64,000 nt of DNA from Bradyrhizobium liaoningense (GTDB lineage Bacteria; Pseudomonadota; Alphaproteobacteria; Rhizobiales; Xanthobacteraceae): NCBI RefSeq assembly GCF_018130825.1, contig NZ_JAFCJS010000003.1, positions 186,001-250,000 of the forward strand, given 5' to 3'. Below are positions 15,098 to 24,851 of the stretch, in pieces; position 1 is the stretch's first letter; each line of letters begins with the position of its first letter. Under the pieces are notes generated by a model. It saw only the letters and a program-made list of their open reading frames with translations. It searched no databases and was not told the origin of the DNA. Position numbers and translations under genes: made by a program.

Positions 15098-15787
15098 ATG
15101 ACCTCCTTCAAGACCATTCGTGCGCGCGCCGAGAAGCGCAAGGGCGGGCCCAAGGCGCTGGACAAGCTGATGCCTGACAAGCCCGACCTGAAGCGTCTGG
15201 CCAGGCTCGGCGACGACCGCATCCTCGCCGAGATGACCAAGCGGGTGTTTTGCGCCGGCTTCGCCTGGAGCGTGATCGATTCGAAATGGGACGGCTTTGA
15301 AGACGCCTTCCTGCATTTCCAGCCGGCCAAGCTGAGCTTCCAGCCCGAGGACTATTGGGAAGGCCTGCTGCGCGATGCGCGCATCGTGCGCAATGGCGCC
15401 AAGATCATGTCGGTGCGCGACAACGCCGCCTTCGTGCAGGAGATCGCGAAGGAGCACGGCAGCTTCGGCAAGTTTCTGGCGAAATGGCCGCCGTCGAACG
15501 AGGTCGGCCTGCTCGATCTCCTCACCAAGCGCGGCAGCCGGCTGGGCGGCAATACCGGCCAGATGCTGCTGCGCTTCGTCGGCTGGGACGGTTTCGTCAC
15601 CTCCAAGGACGTCGTCGCGTGCCTGCGCGACGCCGGACTCGACATCGCCGAAGAGGTGAAATCGAAGGGCGATCTCGCCAAGGTGCAGGCGCAGTTCAAC
15701 GCCTGGGCCGAGGAGACCGGTCTGCCCTACACATATCTGTCACGCATCTGCGCGCTGTCGGTCGGCGAGAACCGCAGCGAGCAATAG
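15098..15787 (+). CDS. DNA-3-methyladenine glycosylase I-like protein
   Basis: A 229-residue protein related to the Tag family of base-excision repair glycosylases, which remove 3-methyladenine from DNA. The homology lies in VFCAGFAWSVIDSKWDGFEDAFLHF (cf. the QAGLSW-x-ILxKRxxFRxAF region of Tag), ARIVRNGAKI and NAAFVQEIAKEHGSF. The N-terminal HDxEW region and zinc-binding cysteines and histidines of E. coli Tag are not obvious, so it is a diverged member and activity is uncertain. It is followed after 25 bp by the DUF1330 gene, probably on one transcript, and is divergent from the metallophosphoesterase. Confidence 0.75.
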   Translation: MTSFKTIRARAEKRKGGPKALDKLMPDKPDLKRLARLGDDRILAEMTKRVFCAGFAWSVIDSKWDGFEDAFLHFQPAKLSFQPEDYWEGLLRDARIVRNGAKIMSVRDNAAFVQEIAKEHGSFGKFLAKWPPSNEVGLLDLLTKRGSRLGGNTGQMLLRFVGWDGFVTSKDVVACLRDAGLDIAEEVKSKGDLAKVQAQFNAWAEETGLPYTYLSRICALSVGENRSEQ

Positions 15788-15812
15788 GTCACGAGCACCT
15801 CGGAGAAACAAA

Positions 15813-16106
15813 ATGGCCAAAGCCTATTGGGTTGCCACCTACCGTGCGATCAAGAATCCCGATGCGATGGCGGCCTACGCCAAGCTGTCGCGGCCGGCGA
15901 TCGAGGCGGCCGGAGGCCGCGTGCTCGCACGCGGCGTGCCGGCGGCGGCCTTCGAGCTCGGCCAGATGGAACGCGTCGTTCTCATCGAGTTCGACAGCGT
16001 CGAGAGCGCCAAAGCGGCCTATGCAAGCCCGGCCTACCAGGCCGCGCACGATCTGCTCGGCGACGGTGCCGATCGCGACATCCGGATCGTCGAAGCCGCA
16101 GATTAG
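15813..16106 (+). CDS. DUF1330 family protein
   Basis: A 97-residue ferredoxin-like (dimeric alpha/beta barrel) protein with the DUF1330 pattern: KAYWVATYRAIKNPDAMAAYAKLSRPAIEAAGGRVLARG, then VVLIEFDSVESAKAAYASPAYQAA. It is complete, cytoplasmic and of unknown function. The ATG at 15813 follows CTCGGAGAAACAAA, a good ribosome-binding site. It probably shares a transcript with the glycosylase-like gene upstream. Confidence 0.9.
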   Translation: MAKAYWVATYRAIKNPDAMAAYAKLSRPAIEAAGGRVLARGVPAAAFELGQMERVVLIEFDSVESAKAAYASPAYQAAHDLLGDGADRDIRIVEAAD

Positions 16107-16309
16107 CGCATCCACGCCGGATCATGTGCATCGTGTGGCGATCTCGTGCCGTCAGCGCGGCAAATGAAACGCACGATCACGAAATGCATTTTGAGGGAAC
16201 ATTTGTGCGCAGCACCTGTTCGGAAGTCTGAGCCAGGCGGCACAGGCGCAGGGAACGCCCGCTCTGGCCCAAGCCGATGAAACCGGACACGATAGCAACG
16301 GAGCAGCGC

Positions 16310-16603
16310 ATGAAGCTAACATCCGAACAGGTGAAGCAGACCGTTCATCAACTCGGCGCCCAGGTGCTGCCCGACGAGCATCCGGCCATGCCGCAGCTCA
16401 ACAGCATGTTCGGCGAGCACACCTTCTTTGTCGACGAGATGGGCCTCAAGGTGCTCGAACCCACTCCGTCACTCGGAGCAGACCGGCAGAGCGGCGAGGT
16501 CGTCAGTCTCGCCGACTGGAGCGATTCGGACCTGACGCGCCTGATGGCGCATGAGCCCGAGCCGACCGGCGTGATCGTGGTGTTCGAGCAGATGAAGCAT
16601 TGA
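16310..16603 (+). CDS. Small conserved-looking hypothetical protein
   Basis: About 97 residues (MKLTSEQVKQTVHQLGAQVLPDEHPAMPQLNSMFGEHTFFVDEMGLKVLEP...). It is acidic, without signal peptide, cysteines or membrane segment. The ATG at 16310 has GGAG seven bases upstream, preferred over an ATG at 16277 that has none. The alternating hydrophobic FFVDEMGLKVLEP and GVIVVFEQMKH suggest a small alpha/beta fold. It lies alone between the DUF1330 gene and the convergent kinase gene. I do not recognise it. Confidence 0.65.
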   Translation: MKLTSEQVKQTVHQLGAQVLPDEHPAMPQLNSMFGEHTFFVDEMGLKVLEPTPSLGADRQSGEVVSLADWSDSDLTRLMAHEPEPTGVIVVFEQMKH

Positions 16604-16659
16604 GTGGTCCGCCAGGATCGACACTCGCGTCGGTGGCGGGCTTGAACATCCCGCCACCG

Positions 16660-18072
16660 TCAGGCCTCGACCGGAATCTCGATGGCGATCTGAGTTCCCG
16701 GACCCGTCTTGCTCTCGAGCCGCAGGCGCCCGTTGAGCGATGACGCGACCAGGTTGAACGCGATGTGCAGGCCGAGCCCGGCATTGCCCCTTTCGCGGCT
16801 CGTCGTGACGAACGGATCGAAGATGTGCCCCTGCAGTTCGTCGGGAATGCCGACGCCGTCATCGGTGCAGACGAGGCGGACCGATTTCGGTTCCGGCTGG
16901 CTGACCGTGATCGCAAACCTGCCGCCTTTCTTGTCGGGATAGGCGTGCCCGGCGGTATTGAGCGCGAGGTTGCTGATCACCTGCGCCAATGCGCCGGGGT
17001 AGCTGTTGAGCCTGATTCCCGCCGGGCACTGGACATCGACCGCCAGAGCATGGTGCGACAGCAGCGGCCCGAGCCTGGACATCAACTCCGACAGCCAGTC
17101 CCTGAGCTCGAATGTGCGCCGGTCCTCGTCGGCCTGGTTGACGGCGACCTGCCTGAAGCTGTGCACCATTTCAGATGCGCGGTGCAGACTATTGAAAGTC
17201 AGGTTGAGCCCCTGCCTGAGCCGGTCAATTCCCCTCGTGAGATCGGATCGTCGCACCGACGTTCCATTCAATGCATCCGCCATCGTCTGCAGATCGGTCT
17301 GCATCGTCGTCGAGGTCGTGAGCGCCAGGCCGAGCGGGGTGCTGACCTCGTGCGCGACACCTGCCACCAATTGGCCGAGCGAGGCGAGCTTTTCTGCCTG
17401 CACGAGGTGCTCCTGGGTCGCGCGTAGATCGCGCAGCGATTTCTCCGAGCGTTCTTTCTCCCGTTGCAGCGCCTCGGACGTCCGGAACTGTTTTCGCGCC
17501 CGGTACTCGCGTGCAGCCACGGCGTAGAGCGATAGCGCATAAGCGTTCCCGACCAGCGAGTGATTGATGAAGCGCAGGCCCATCGGCAATGTCGGCGCGA
17601 ACGTCTCGGCGACGATCAGCGCCACCCAGGACAGCAGGCAGAAGATCGCCAGCGAGCCGATCCGCAACGGCAGCATGGTCGAGACGAACAGGATGATCAT
17701 CATCATGCCGGGCGCGGCAAAGGTGAAGCCCGACGGCAGGACCAGATAGATGCTCGGCAGGATGCAGCCGGGAATGACGCAATAGACGAGGAAGATCGTC
17801 TCCGCCCATGGCTTCATCCATCGCCGCGACAGCAGCGCGGTCAGTGGCAGCAAAATGAACACGGCCGTGCCGCCGCGGATGGCAAGCGTGGTCGGGACCA
17901 CCTCGGGGTAGAGCACCCAATCCCACAGCGTGTAGCCGGCATAGGTGGCGGCGCCGAGCAGCATCGCGATCTGCGTCCACCCGAGGCTGCCCCGGACGTA
18001 TTGGTCGACAAACCGCCGCTCCTCGATCCGGTCTTCGAAGCGCAGTCCCAGACGTATCAATAAGGCAAGCAT
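16660..18072 (-). CDS. Membrane sensor histidine kinase
   Basis: A 470-residue kinase. Residues about 33-185 hold six hydrophobic segments and form a membrane sensor without a large periplasmic domain; 195-232 is a coiled linker. The phospho-acceptor is His241 in VAGVAHEVSTPLG, followed by the N box (NLALNTAGHAYP), G1 (DDGVGIP), F and G2 (GNAGLGLHIAFNL) boxes of the ATPase domain. The catalytic boxes look intact. No response regulator is adjacent, so it is an orphan kinase. The HEVSTPLG type is seen in kinases with multi-helix membrane sensors; the signal is unknown. Confidence 0.9.
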   Translation of the reverse strand: MLALLIRLGLRFEDRIEERRFVDQYVRGSLGWTQIAMLLGAATYAGYTLWDWVLYPEVVPTTLAIRGGTAVFILLPLTALLSRRWMKPWAETIFLVYCVIPGCILPSIYLVLPSGFTFAAPGMMMIILFVSTMLPLRIGSLAIFCLLSWVALIVAETFAPTLPMGLRFINHSLVGNAYALSLYAVAAREYRARKQFRTSEALQREKERSEKSLRDLRATQEHLVQAEKLASLGQLVAGVAHEVSTPLGLALTTSTTMQTDLQTMADALNGTSVRRSDLTRGIDRLRQGLNLTFNSLHRASEMVHSFRQVAVNQADEDRRTFELRDWLSELMSRLGPLLSHHALAVDVQCPAGIRLNSYPGALAQVISNLALNTAGHAYPDKKGGRFAITVSQPEPKSVRLVCTDDGVGIPDELQGHIFDPFVTTSRERGNAGLGLHIAFNLVASSLNGRLRLESKTGPGTQIAIEIPVEA

Positions 18073-18171
18073 TCCGACATCAATGGCAATAAGGCATATC
18101 CAGTGTCTCTACGACAGGTCGGCCGCCGCGTCGCGGATAAAGATGTCGCGTTTGCCGAGGGCTGGCCTGGC

Positions 18172-19272
18172 TCAGATGCCCAGCGTGAGCTGCGGCTCCG
18201 CATCGTCCCCGTCCTGGAGGGAGGACAGCGACACGCCCAGCAGCCTGACGCGCTTGGGCAGGGGCATTTCGACTTCGAGCAGGCCGCAGGCCAGCCGCTC
18301 CAGTTCGTCCCGGCCCGCAACCGCCGCCGCGATCGACCTGCTGCGCGTGATGATCTCGAAGTCGGCGAACTTGATCTTCAAGGTGACGGTGCGGCCGCGG
18401 TTGCCGGTCGCCTCGCAATGGCGCCAGACCTTGTCGACGAGAGGCTTGAGCTCGGTCACCAGCGCGTCGAATGCGTCGAGGTCGGTCGAGAACGTGGTCT
18501 CCGCGCCGATCGACTTCCGGATCCGGTTGGCCCGGACCGGCCGTTCGTCGACGCCGCGCGAGATCCAGTAATAATAGCCGCCCGACTTGCCGAAATTCGC
18601 GTTCATGAACTCCAGCGTCTGGTTGCGGATGTCGAGGCCCGTGAACAGGCCAAGTGCGTTCATCTTCGCAGCCGTCGCCGGACCGATGCCATGGAACTTG
18701 CCGACGGGCAGCGTCTCGACGAAGGCAGGACCCATCTCCGGCGAGATCACGAACTGCCCGTTGGGCTTGCGATGATCGGAGGCAAGCTTGGCCAGAAACT
18801 TGTTGTAGGAGATGCCGGCCGAGGCGTTGAGGCCCGTCTCTGATTTGATCTTCTCGCGAATGCGCAAGGCGACGTCCCGTGCCAGCGGGATGCCTTGCAG
18901 GTTTTCGGTCACGTCGAGATAGGCTTCATCCAGCGACAACGGCTCGATAACCGGCGTGTGCTCGGCAAAGATTTCGCGGATTTGCCTGGAGATCGCCTTG
19001 TAGACCTCGAAGCGCGGCTTGACGAAGATCAGCTCGGGGCATTGCCGCTTCGCAGTGACCGAGGGCATCGCGGAGCGGACGCCGAACTTGCGGGCCTCAT
19101 AGCTGGCGGCGGCAACGACACCGCGTTCCGCCGAGCCTCCGACCGCAACCGGCTTGCCGCGCAGCTCCGGATGATCGCGCTGTTCCACGGACGCATAGAA
19201 AGCATCCATGTCGATATGGATGATCTTGCGCACGGGCGAGGCTGCGCCCGTCACCGTGTCGGAATCGCTCAT
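18172..19272 (-). CDS. dinB: DNA polymerase IV
   Basis: A 366-residue Y-family DNA polymerase for translesion synthesis. Seen: IIHIDMDAFYASVEQ with metal Asp21 and Asp23, SLDEAYLDVT with Asp115-Glu116, then the thumb HhH (PVGKFHGIGPATAAKMNALGLFTG) and the little finger domain. It ends in QLTLGI, equivalent to the clamp-binding QLVLGL tail of E. coli Pol IV, so it should bind the beta clamp. The ATG at 19272 is chosen over a TTG five codons upstream. A GTTC-N7-GTTC LexA box, typical for alphaproteobacteria, was not found upstream. Confidence 0.95.
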   Translation of the reverse strand: MSDSDTVTGAASPVRKIIHIDMDAFYASVEQRDHPELRGKPVAVGGSAERGVVAAASYEARKFGVRSAMPSVTAKRQCPELIFVKPRFEVYKAISRQIREIFAEHTPVIEPLSLDEAYLDVTENLQGIPLARDVALRIREKIKSETGLNASAGISYNKFLAKLASDHRKPNGQFVISPEMGPAFVETLPVGKFHGIGPATAAKMNALGLFTGLDIRNQTLEFMNANFGKSGGYYYWISRGVDERPVRANRIRKSIGAETTFSTDLDAFDALVTELKPLVDKVWRHCEATGNRGRTVTLKIKFADFEIITRSRSIAAAVAGRDELERLACGLLEVEMPLPKRVRLLGVSLSSLQDGDDAEPQLTLGI

Positions 19273-19488
19273 GCCAGGATGATACAATCGCGCAAAGAGA
19301 AGCGCGAGCTGTTGGAGGCTTCAGTTGTTGTTGTTCGTCGCCGCTGGATGGCCTTTGCCGGCGTGCTCAATGCGTCCATCCGGCGTTTGAATTGAGGCGT
19401 TCAGTCTCGATGGGTTCAAAGAACACTCTCAGGCTTGTGAGTGGCAGGGCCCGGAATATGGTCCCATATGAGCCTCGGAGGACGGCCC

Positions 19489-19698
19489 ATGCAATACAGC
19501 TCCGAACTCATTCAGACGATGCGTCAGGCACTCGAGACCGTGATGGCGAGTGTGCCGGCCGATCAATCGGTGTTCGGCCTGAAAGCGGCCGTCGCCGAAT
19601 GCATCCTGAAGGCCGCCGCGCACGGCCAAACGTCATATGACGGACTGGTGACGTCTGCGTCCGATCAGGTTCAGGCGATCATTTCAATGCTGACGTGA
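19489..19698 (+). CDS. Small hypothetical protein
   Basis: A 69-residue protein (MQYSSELIQTMRQALETVMASVPADQSVFGLKAAVAECILKAAAHG...), largely helical, without signal peptide or membrane segment. The ATG at 19489 has GGAGG (19477-19481) at ideal spacing, strong support for a real gene despite its size. The regular pattern of Ala, Leu and Val suggests a small helical bundle. It is divergent from dinB and convergent with the solute-binding protein gene. I do not know its function. Confidence 0.75.
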   Translation: MQYSSELIQTMRQALETVMASVPADQSVFGLKAAVAECILKAAAHGQTSYDGLVTSASDQVQAIISMLT

Positions 19699-19814
19699 CC
19701 GGGGTTCTAGGTGGAGCAGACGCGCTGGACGTGCAGTTCGCTGACGCCAGGTCCGGTCGTGCCGTTGCGCTCCGCCCTGTCGAGGTCGGAGCGCGAGGTC
19801 CGGTGATCGCGGCC

Positions 19815-20735
19815 TTACTTCGTGCCGCCGGCCCGATAGGCGTCGGGATCGCCGCTGTCGATCAGATGCGCGATCGCGCGTTTGAGCGGCGCGCTCATCG
19901 GAACGTTGAGATTGATGCCCTTCGGCAGCGTCGGAGCCTGGAACCATTTGGCATAGATCTTTTCGATCTCGCCGCTGCGATAGACGGCGGCGATTGCGTC
20001 ATCGACCACTTTCTTGAACGCAGGATCGTCGCGGCGCATCATGATGCCGTACGGCTCGATCGACAACGTCTCGTCGGATACGGTGTAGTCGCCGGGATTC
20101 GCCGAATCCGCCACCCGGCTGTAGAGCAGGATGTCGTCCATCACGAAAGCATCGGCGCGATTTGACTCTAGCATCCGGAATGCCTCGCCATTGTCCTTGG
20201 CCGCGAGGATGGTGAGATTGAGGTTTTGCCGTCCGTTGAGGTCGCTGATCTGCTTGATGTTGGTGGATCCGATGGTGGATACGACGACTTTGCCCTTGAG
20301 GTCATCCAGCGTCCGGAGCTTGGCGGCCGCCCTGGCGGCGAAGCGGTTCGCGGCGACGAAATAGGTCGTCGAGAACGACACCACCTTCTGCCGCTCGAGA
20401 TTGTTGGTGGTCGTTCCACATTCGAGATCGATCGCTCCGCTGAGGATCGACGGGATGCGACCCGATGGCGTGACCGGCACCAGCTTGACGTCGAGCTTCG
20501 GCAGGCCAAGCCGCGCCTTCACCGCGTCGACCGCGAGGTAGCAGAGGTCCATGGCGTAACCGACGACCCTTTCATTCTCGTCGTAGTACGAGAACGGGAT
20601 CGACGATTCGCGGTGGCCGAGCGTGATGGTGCCGGTGCGCCGTATCTTGTCCAGCACGCCGGTCAGCTCCTCGGCCGTCGCCGCCTGGGCCGCGATGCTC
20701 AGCGCCGCCGCGGCCAGGATCATCCTGATGGTCAT
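19815..20735 (-). CDS. Amino-acid ABC transporter-type substrate-binding protein
   Basis: A 306-residue periplasmic binding protein of the SBP_bac_3 family, similar to glutamate/aspartate binding proteins. Signal peptide MTIRMILAAAALSIAAQAATA; the mature part has DKIRRTGTITLGHRESSIPFSYYDENERVVGYAMDL (ligand entry), LECGTTTNNLERQKVVSFSTTYF and the hinge NGEAFRMLESNRADAFVMDD. No permease or ATPase genes are adjacent, so it is an orphan receptor; it could feed a distant transporter or sense amino acids. It lies 62 bp downstream of the GGDEF-EAL gene on the same strand. The ATG at 20735 follows GAAGGGCTGGAAC. Confidence 0.92.
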   Translation of the reverse strand: MTIRMILAAAALSIAAQAATAEELTGVLDKIRRTGTITLGHRESSIPFSYYDENERVVGYAMDLCYLAVDAVKARLGLPKLDVKLVPVTPSGRIPSILSGAIDLECGTTTNNLERQKVVSFSTTYFVAANRFAARAAAKLRTLDDLKGKVVVSTIGSTNIKQISDLNGRQNLNLTILAAKDNGEAFRMLESNRADAFVMDDILLYSRVADSANPGDYTVSDETLSIEPYGIMMRRDDPAFKKVVDDAIAAVYRSGEIEKIYAKWFQAPTLPKGINLNVPMSAPLKRAIAHLIDSGDPDAYRAGGTK

Positions 20736-20797
20736 GTTCCAGCCCTTCGTTGGAGATCGACAAATCGTATCTGGAGCGGGTCGATCATGCCGTCCGC

Positions 20798-23458
20798 TCA
20801 AGCCGTGGATGCAAGGCCGGCCCAAGCCTCGGACCGATCGAAGCGATCCCGGCCGACGATCCGTGCGTATTGCCGGATCGCGCCGGGCCGTCCGATCAGG
20901 AAGCCCTGTGCATAGTCGCAGCCTGCGTGGGAGAGCACGTCGAGCTGGGCCTGCGTCTCCACGCCCTCCGCGGTGACTGGAAGCTCGAGCCCGCGCGCCA
21001 GCCCGATGACGCCGCGCAGGATCGCCTTCGATTGCGCGTGATCGAGGTTCGAAATGAAGCTGCGATCGATCTTGATCATGTCGAAGGGGAAGGCCTGGAG
21101 ATAGGACATCGACGAATAGCCGGTGCCGAAATCGTCGAGCGCGATGCGCACGCCGAGCGCCTTGAGCCTGCGCAGGATCGAGACCGCGCCGGAGAAGTCG
21201 TCGATCAGCACACCCTCCGTGATCTCGAGCTCGAGCCGGTGCGGACGCAGCCCGCTGCTGATCAGGGTCTCGTGGACGAGGCGCACGATGTCGTCGTTGC
21301 GGCACTGCACCGGCGACAGGTTCACGGAGATCTTCAATTCGTTCGGCCAGGATGCGGCCTCGCGGCACGCTTCACGCAGGATCCATTCTCCCATCGCGAC
21401 GATCAGCCCGTTCTCCTCGGCGAGCGGAATGAAGGTGCCGGGTGGGACGAGGCCGCGACGCGGGTGATGCCAGCGGACCAATGCTTCGAAGCCGACGATC
21501 TCGCCGCCGATCCGTACCAGCGGCTGGAAATCGAGCCGCAGCTCGTCATTGGCCACGGCGGACTGAAGATCGTGCTGCAACTCGCTGCGGTCGCGCAGCT
21601 GCGCCCCCATCTCCGGCTCGAAGAAACGGATCGCGTTGCGTCCCTCCGCCTTGGCGCGGTAGAGCGCGATGTCGGCATTGGCCAGCAGCGTGGTCGGGTC
21701 GTTTCCGTCGGCCGGCGCGCGCGCGATGCCGACGCTCAATCCGATGCGTACCTGCCGGCCGGCAAGCTCGATATCGCCGACGAGAGCCGTCCGCAGCCGC
21801 TCCGCCAGCTGACCGGCCGCCGCGGCCTGCGCATCGCCGAGCAGGACCACGATGAATTCGTCGCCGCCGACCCGCGCCAGGAAGGCGTCCCCTGCGACCT
21901 CTTGCAGGCGCCGCGCCACCTCGCGCAGCAAGGCGTCACCGACGAGATGGCCATGCAGATCGTTGATCTCCTTGAAGCGGTCGAGATCGAGGCACAGGAT
22001 CGCGAATGTCTCGCCGGCCCGGATCGCCTCGTCCACCGTGGTCGCGAGATATTCGGAGAACGAAGCGCGGTTGTGCAGGCCCGTCAGCGCATCGTGATGT
22101 GCGATATGCGCGATCCGCTTCTCCGCGCGCTTCTGCTCGGTGATGTCCTCGACCGTCATCACGAAGCCGCCGCCCGGCACCGGCCGGAACACGATCACGA
22201 CGGCACGTCCGTCCGACAGCTCCGCGACGATGCTCGCCGGCTCGTTGGCCGTTACGATGGTCATCAGCCCGCGGATATGGTTCTCGCCGCCGCTTTGGGA
22301 ATGGAGACCTTGCGAGATCTGATGGTCGAAGATCTGTCGCAGCGTGGTCCCGGGCCGCGTGAACTCGCCAGGGAGATGAAACATCTCCGCGTAGCGGTCG
22401 TTGCACACGATCAGGCGGTGATGCGCATCGTACATGCACACGCCCTGCGACTGGTTGTTCAGCGTGGCGTCGAGCTGGATGCTCTGCTTGCGGAAATACT
22501 GGACGACGACGGCTCCGGTGCCGCCGATGGCGACGACCAGCACGATCGTGAGTCCGATCAGGAACAGGGCCTCGGTCCACCAGCCGGCCAGTGCGGCGGA
22601 CAACGTGGTGCTGGTGGTCAGGAGCACCGGAAGGCCGGCAAGGTGCGCGGCCGCGATCAGGCGCTCGGAGCCGCTGGCCTCGTCACGCCACCGGACCACG
22701 CCGCCGCCGGATCGCGTGATCTCGCTCAGCTTGCCCTCGGACAGGGACTTGCCGAGCGGGGATCTGCCCATCGCGCTATCGGCATGCGGATGGCTCGCCA
22801 GCATCGTGCCGTCCTGGCGAAGCAGTGTGATGGATTCATCGGGGCCGCGGACCAGCGTTCGGTACAGCTCCTCGAAATATTGAGCCTTGATGGTGCCGAC
22901 CACGAGGCCGAGGAATTCTCCGTCGGATCCCATGAATTTCCGGGCCAGCGGGATCGTCCAGGCTCCGCTGCGGGGATCCTGCTCCAGCCGGCCCAGCTTC
23001 GTGTTCAGGGCGGGGTCGGCCTTGAGTGTCCGGAAATAATCCCGATCCGCGATATTGAGGGGCGGGGTCGGCCACGCCACGGACGAGTTGATCACCTTGC
23101 CGTCGGCGCCGACCAGCATCACGGCCTCGATATGCGGGAAGCCGCCGATCTTGTCCTCCAGCATGAGCTGGATGTCACGGCTTGCCATGGCACGCGCGTA
23201 GACCTCGTCGGAGACGACTGCGAGCGTCTGCATGTGCTCGATCAGGCTCGCCTCGATCAGATTGGCGGCGTCGAAATCGCGCGCCGCCTGATTGGCCAGC
23301 ACGGTGGCGGTTGCGAGCAGCTGCTGCTTGCTCTCCTCGATCGCGTGATAGCGCAGGTTGGACAGGATGAGGGCGATGGTGCAGACGACCAGCGCGATCA
23401 GGAATCCGCCGCATAGCATCAGCACGACGACCGGACGCGTCGAGGCGATGCGGCGCAT
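20798..23458 (-). CDS. Sensor protein with dCache, PAS, GGDEF and EAL domains
   Basis: About 886 residues from the ATG at 23458 (a start at 23617 would add 53 residues without visible domain). Layout: transmembrane helix about 9-34; periplasmic dCache-like sensor about 40-290; second transmembrane helix about 295-322; PAS about 330-440; GGDEF with intact GGDEF at 531-535; EAL with EAL at 658-660 and DDFGTGYSS intact. Both cyclic-di-GMP synthesis and breakdown are possible. An RxxD inhibitory site five residues before GGDEF is absent. It probably senses a small periplasmic ligand; the binding protein encoded 62 bp downstream may be functionally linked. Confidence 0.92.
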   Translation of the reverse strand: MRRIASTRPVVVLMLCGGFLIALVVCTIALILSNLRYHAIEESKQQLLATATVLANQAARDFDAANLIEASLIEHMQTLAVVSDEVYARAMASRDIQLMLEDKIGGFPHIEAVMLVGADGKVINSSVAWPTPPLNIADRDYFRTLKADPALNTKLGRLEQDPRSGAWTIPLARKFMGSDGEFLGLVVGTIKAQYFEELYRTLVRGPDESITLLRQDGTMLASHPHADSAMGRSPLGKSLSEGKLSEITRSGGGVVRWRDEASGSERLIAAAHLAGLPVLLTTSTTLSAALAGWWTEALFLIGLTIVLVVAIGGTGAVVVQYFRKQSIQLDATLNNQSQGVCMYDAHHRLIVCNDRYAEMFHLPGEFTRPGTTLRQIFDHQISQGLHSQSGGENHIRGLMTIVTANEPASIVAELSDGRAVVIVFRPVPGGGFVMTVEDITEQKRAEKRIAHIAHHDALTGLHNRASFSEYLATTVDEAIRAGETFAILCLDLDRFKEINDLHGHLVGDALLREVARRLQEVAGDAFLARVGGDEFIVVLLGDAQAAAAGQLAERLRTALVGDIELAGRQVRIGLSVGIARAPADGNDPTTLLANADIALYRAKAEGRNAIRFFEPEMGAQLRDRSELQHDLQSAVANDELRLDFQPLVRIGGEIVGFEALVRWHHPRRGLVPPGTFIPLAEENGLIVAMGEWILREACREAASWPNELKISVNLSPVQCRNDDIVRLVHETLISSGLRPHRLELEITEGVLIDDFSGAVSILRRLKALGVRIALDDFGTGYSSMSYLQAFPFDMIKIDRSFISNLDHAQSKAILRGVIGLARGLELPVTAEGVETQAQLDVLSHAGCDYAQGFLIGRPGAIRQYARIVGRDRFDRSEAWAGLASTA

Positions 23459-23720
23459 GGGAGGTGGCTGTCCCTCCTGCGCGAACTCCGCCAACAACCC
23501 TTTGTTTGCGCGAGCGGCCAGCAACGTTGCTCCCTGCGACGGTCGGTCTTCGGGGGAGGACGTTAGGCTTCGGGTATTTGGAATGAGGTTAAAGCCGGCG
23601 CCTCGCCGGTGCCGCAAACTCGAATACGGTTACGTGCGTGTTACGTCGCCGAGGATGATGCGAGGGGAATACGGCCTCGGTCTGCGTGTTTCCCCGGTAG
23701 TTCTACCGGGTCCTGCGCAA

Positions 23721-24851
23721 TTATTGTGCGCCCATCCTCGCCAATTCGTCCTTCGCCCGCGTGCTCCAGCGTGCGGCGCGCCTGAGATACGCGACCGCCC
23801 GGGCCTTGCTCGCCTCAAAGCCTCCGCCACCCTCTGCCATGTAGCGCGCGAGTGCGAGGACCGCATCGCTGTTGCCCTGATCGGCCGCCAGTCCGTAGAG
23901 GCGTGCTGCCTCACGGGCATCCCGGGGCAGTCCACCCTTGCCCTCCTCGTAGAACCTCGCGAGGTCGTATTGCGCGGATGCATTGCCCTCGTTGCTTGCC
24001 TGCTGGTAGAGCCGGGCGGCTTGCTTTTCGTCCTTCGGCAGGCCGAAATTGCCTCGCTCATAGAGCATCGCGACCGAGTCCCACGTCTGGGGATCGTCGC
24101 CGGCCACTGCCTGTTGAAAAAGGCGCGAGGATTCCTCCGGGTTCTTCGCCAGGCCGTGACTGCCCCGGAAATACAGCCTTGCGAGATCGCGAGCCGCGGG
24201 AGCGCTGCCGTGCGCCGCCGCCTTGTGCAGGAGCCGAGCAAGTTCTGCTTGCGCGTCCGGGCCCGCGCTTAGGTTCAACGGCAGGCTGAGCGCATAGAGC
24301 GCGTCGGCATCACCGGCATCGGCGGCGTCCTTGATGATGCGAATTTGCGTCTCGCTGGCGTCAGGATTGAAGGTCGTGTCTCCAAACAGGTTCTGGCGCT
24401 GCGCGTTGGCCTCCTTGGTGTCCGACGCCATCGCCTTTGCCAACAGACGCATGGCCTGTCCCGTGTCCCGCTGCAAGCCGCCCCAGCCGTACCAATAGAA
24501 AGCCGCCAGGGCGACTTGCGCCGCGGGATAGCCCTGGTCTGCCGCGACCTTGAAATTGCGTCCGGCCTCTGCCTTCTGGTCGGGCCGCTTGTCGACGAGG
24601 CTGCTCGCGTCATGCGCCCGGCCGAGATTGAAGAGGAGGCGCGGATTGCTCGGGTCGGCAGCCGATGCCCTTTCGCAAGCCACGATGGCCTCAGCCGCTT
24701 CGATCCCGTACAGGCCAATTCCCGCGCCGGCCCGGTTTGGGTCGGTGGGCGAGCCGGCCAGGCGGTCGCATTCGGTCGGTTCGGCGGCAGATGCAGCCCC
24801 AGCCAGCAACAATCCAAACAATCCGGCAACGATCGTTCGACATGCCTGCAT
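23721..24851 (-). CDS. Sel1-repeat exported protein
   Basis: A 376-residue protein with signal peptide MQACRTIVAGLFGLLLAGAASA. The mature part contains about six or seven Sel1-like repeats (for example KKAADQGYPAAQVALAAFYWYGWG-type units, NEGNASAQYDLARFYEEGKGGLPRDAREAARLYGLAADQGNSDAVLALARYMAEG). Sel1 repeats are helical protein-binding scaffolds. It is probably periplasmic and involved in envelope complexes or signalling. GAGGG six bases before the ATG at 24851 supports the start. It is divergent from the glycosyltransferase gene across a 328-bp gap. Confidence 0.9.
   Translation of the reverse strand: MQACRTIVAGLFGLLLAGAASAAEPTECDRLAGSPTDPNRAGAGIGLYGIEAAEAIVACERASAADPSNPRLLFNLGRAHDASSLVDKRPDQKAEAGRNFKVAADQGYPAAQVALAAFYWYGWGGLQRDTGQAMRLLAKAMASDTKEANAQRQNLFGDTTFNPDASETQIRIIKDAADAGDADALYALSLPLNLSAGPDAQAELARLLHKAAAHGSAPAARDLARLYFRGSHGLAKNPEESSRLFQQAVAGDDPQTWDSVAMLYERGNFGLPKDEKQAARLYQQASNEGNASAQYDLARFYEEGKGGLPRDAREAARLYGLAADQGNSDAVLALARYMAEGGGGFEASKARAVAYLRRAARWSTRAKDELARMGAQ

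Noticed and set aside
19273..19440. LexA/SOS box before DNA polymerase IV
   Set aside because: The alphaproteobacterial GTTC-N7-GTTC pattern was not found; GTTCAAAGAAC near 19414 has the wrong spacing and orientation.
20750..23416. Long open frame of 888 codons on the plus strand opposite the GGDEF-EAL gene
   Set aside because: It is fully antisense to a gene with clear domains, its product is rich in Arg, Asp, Gly and His without folds, and long antisense frames are expected at this GC content. Similar cases: 3479-4624 minus, 43019-44548 plus, 55809-57641 minus and 58023-59537 plus.
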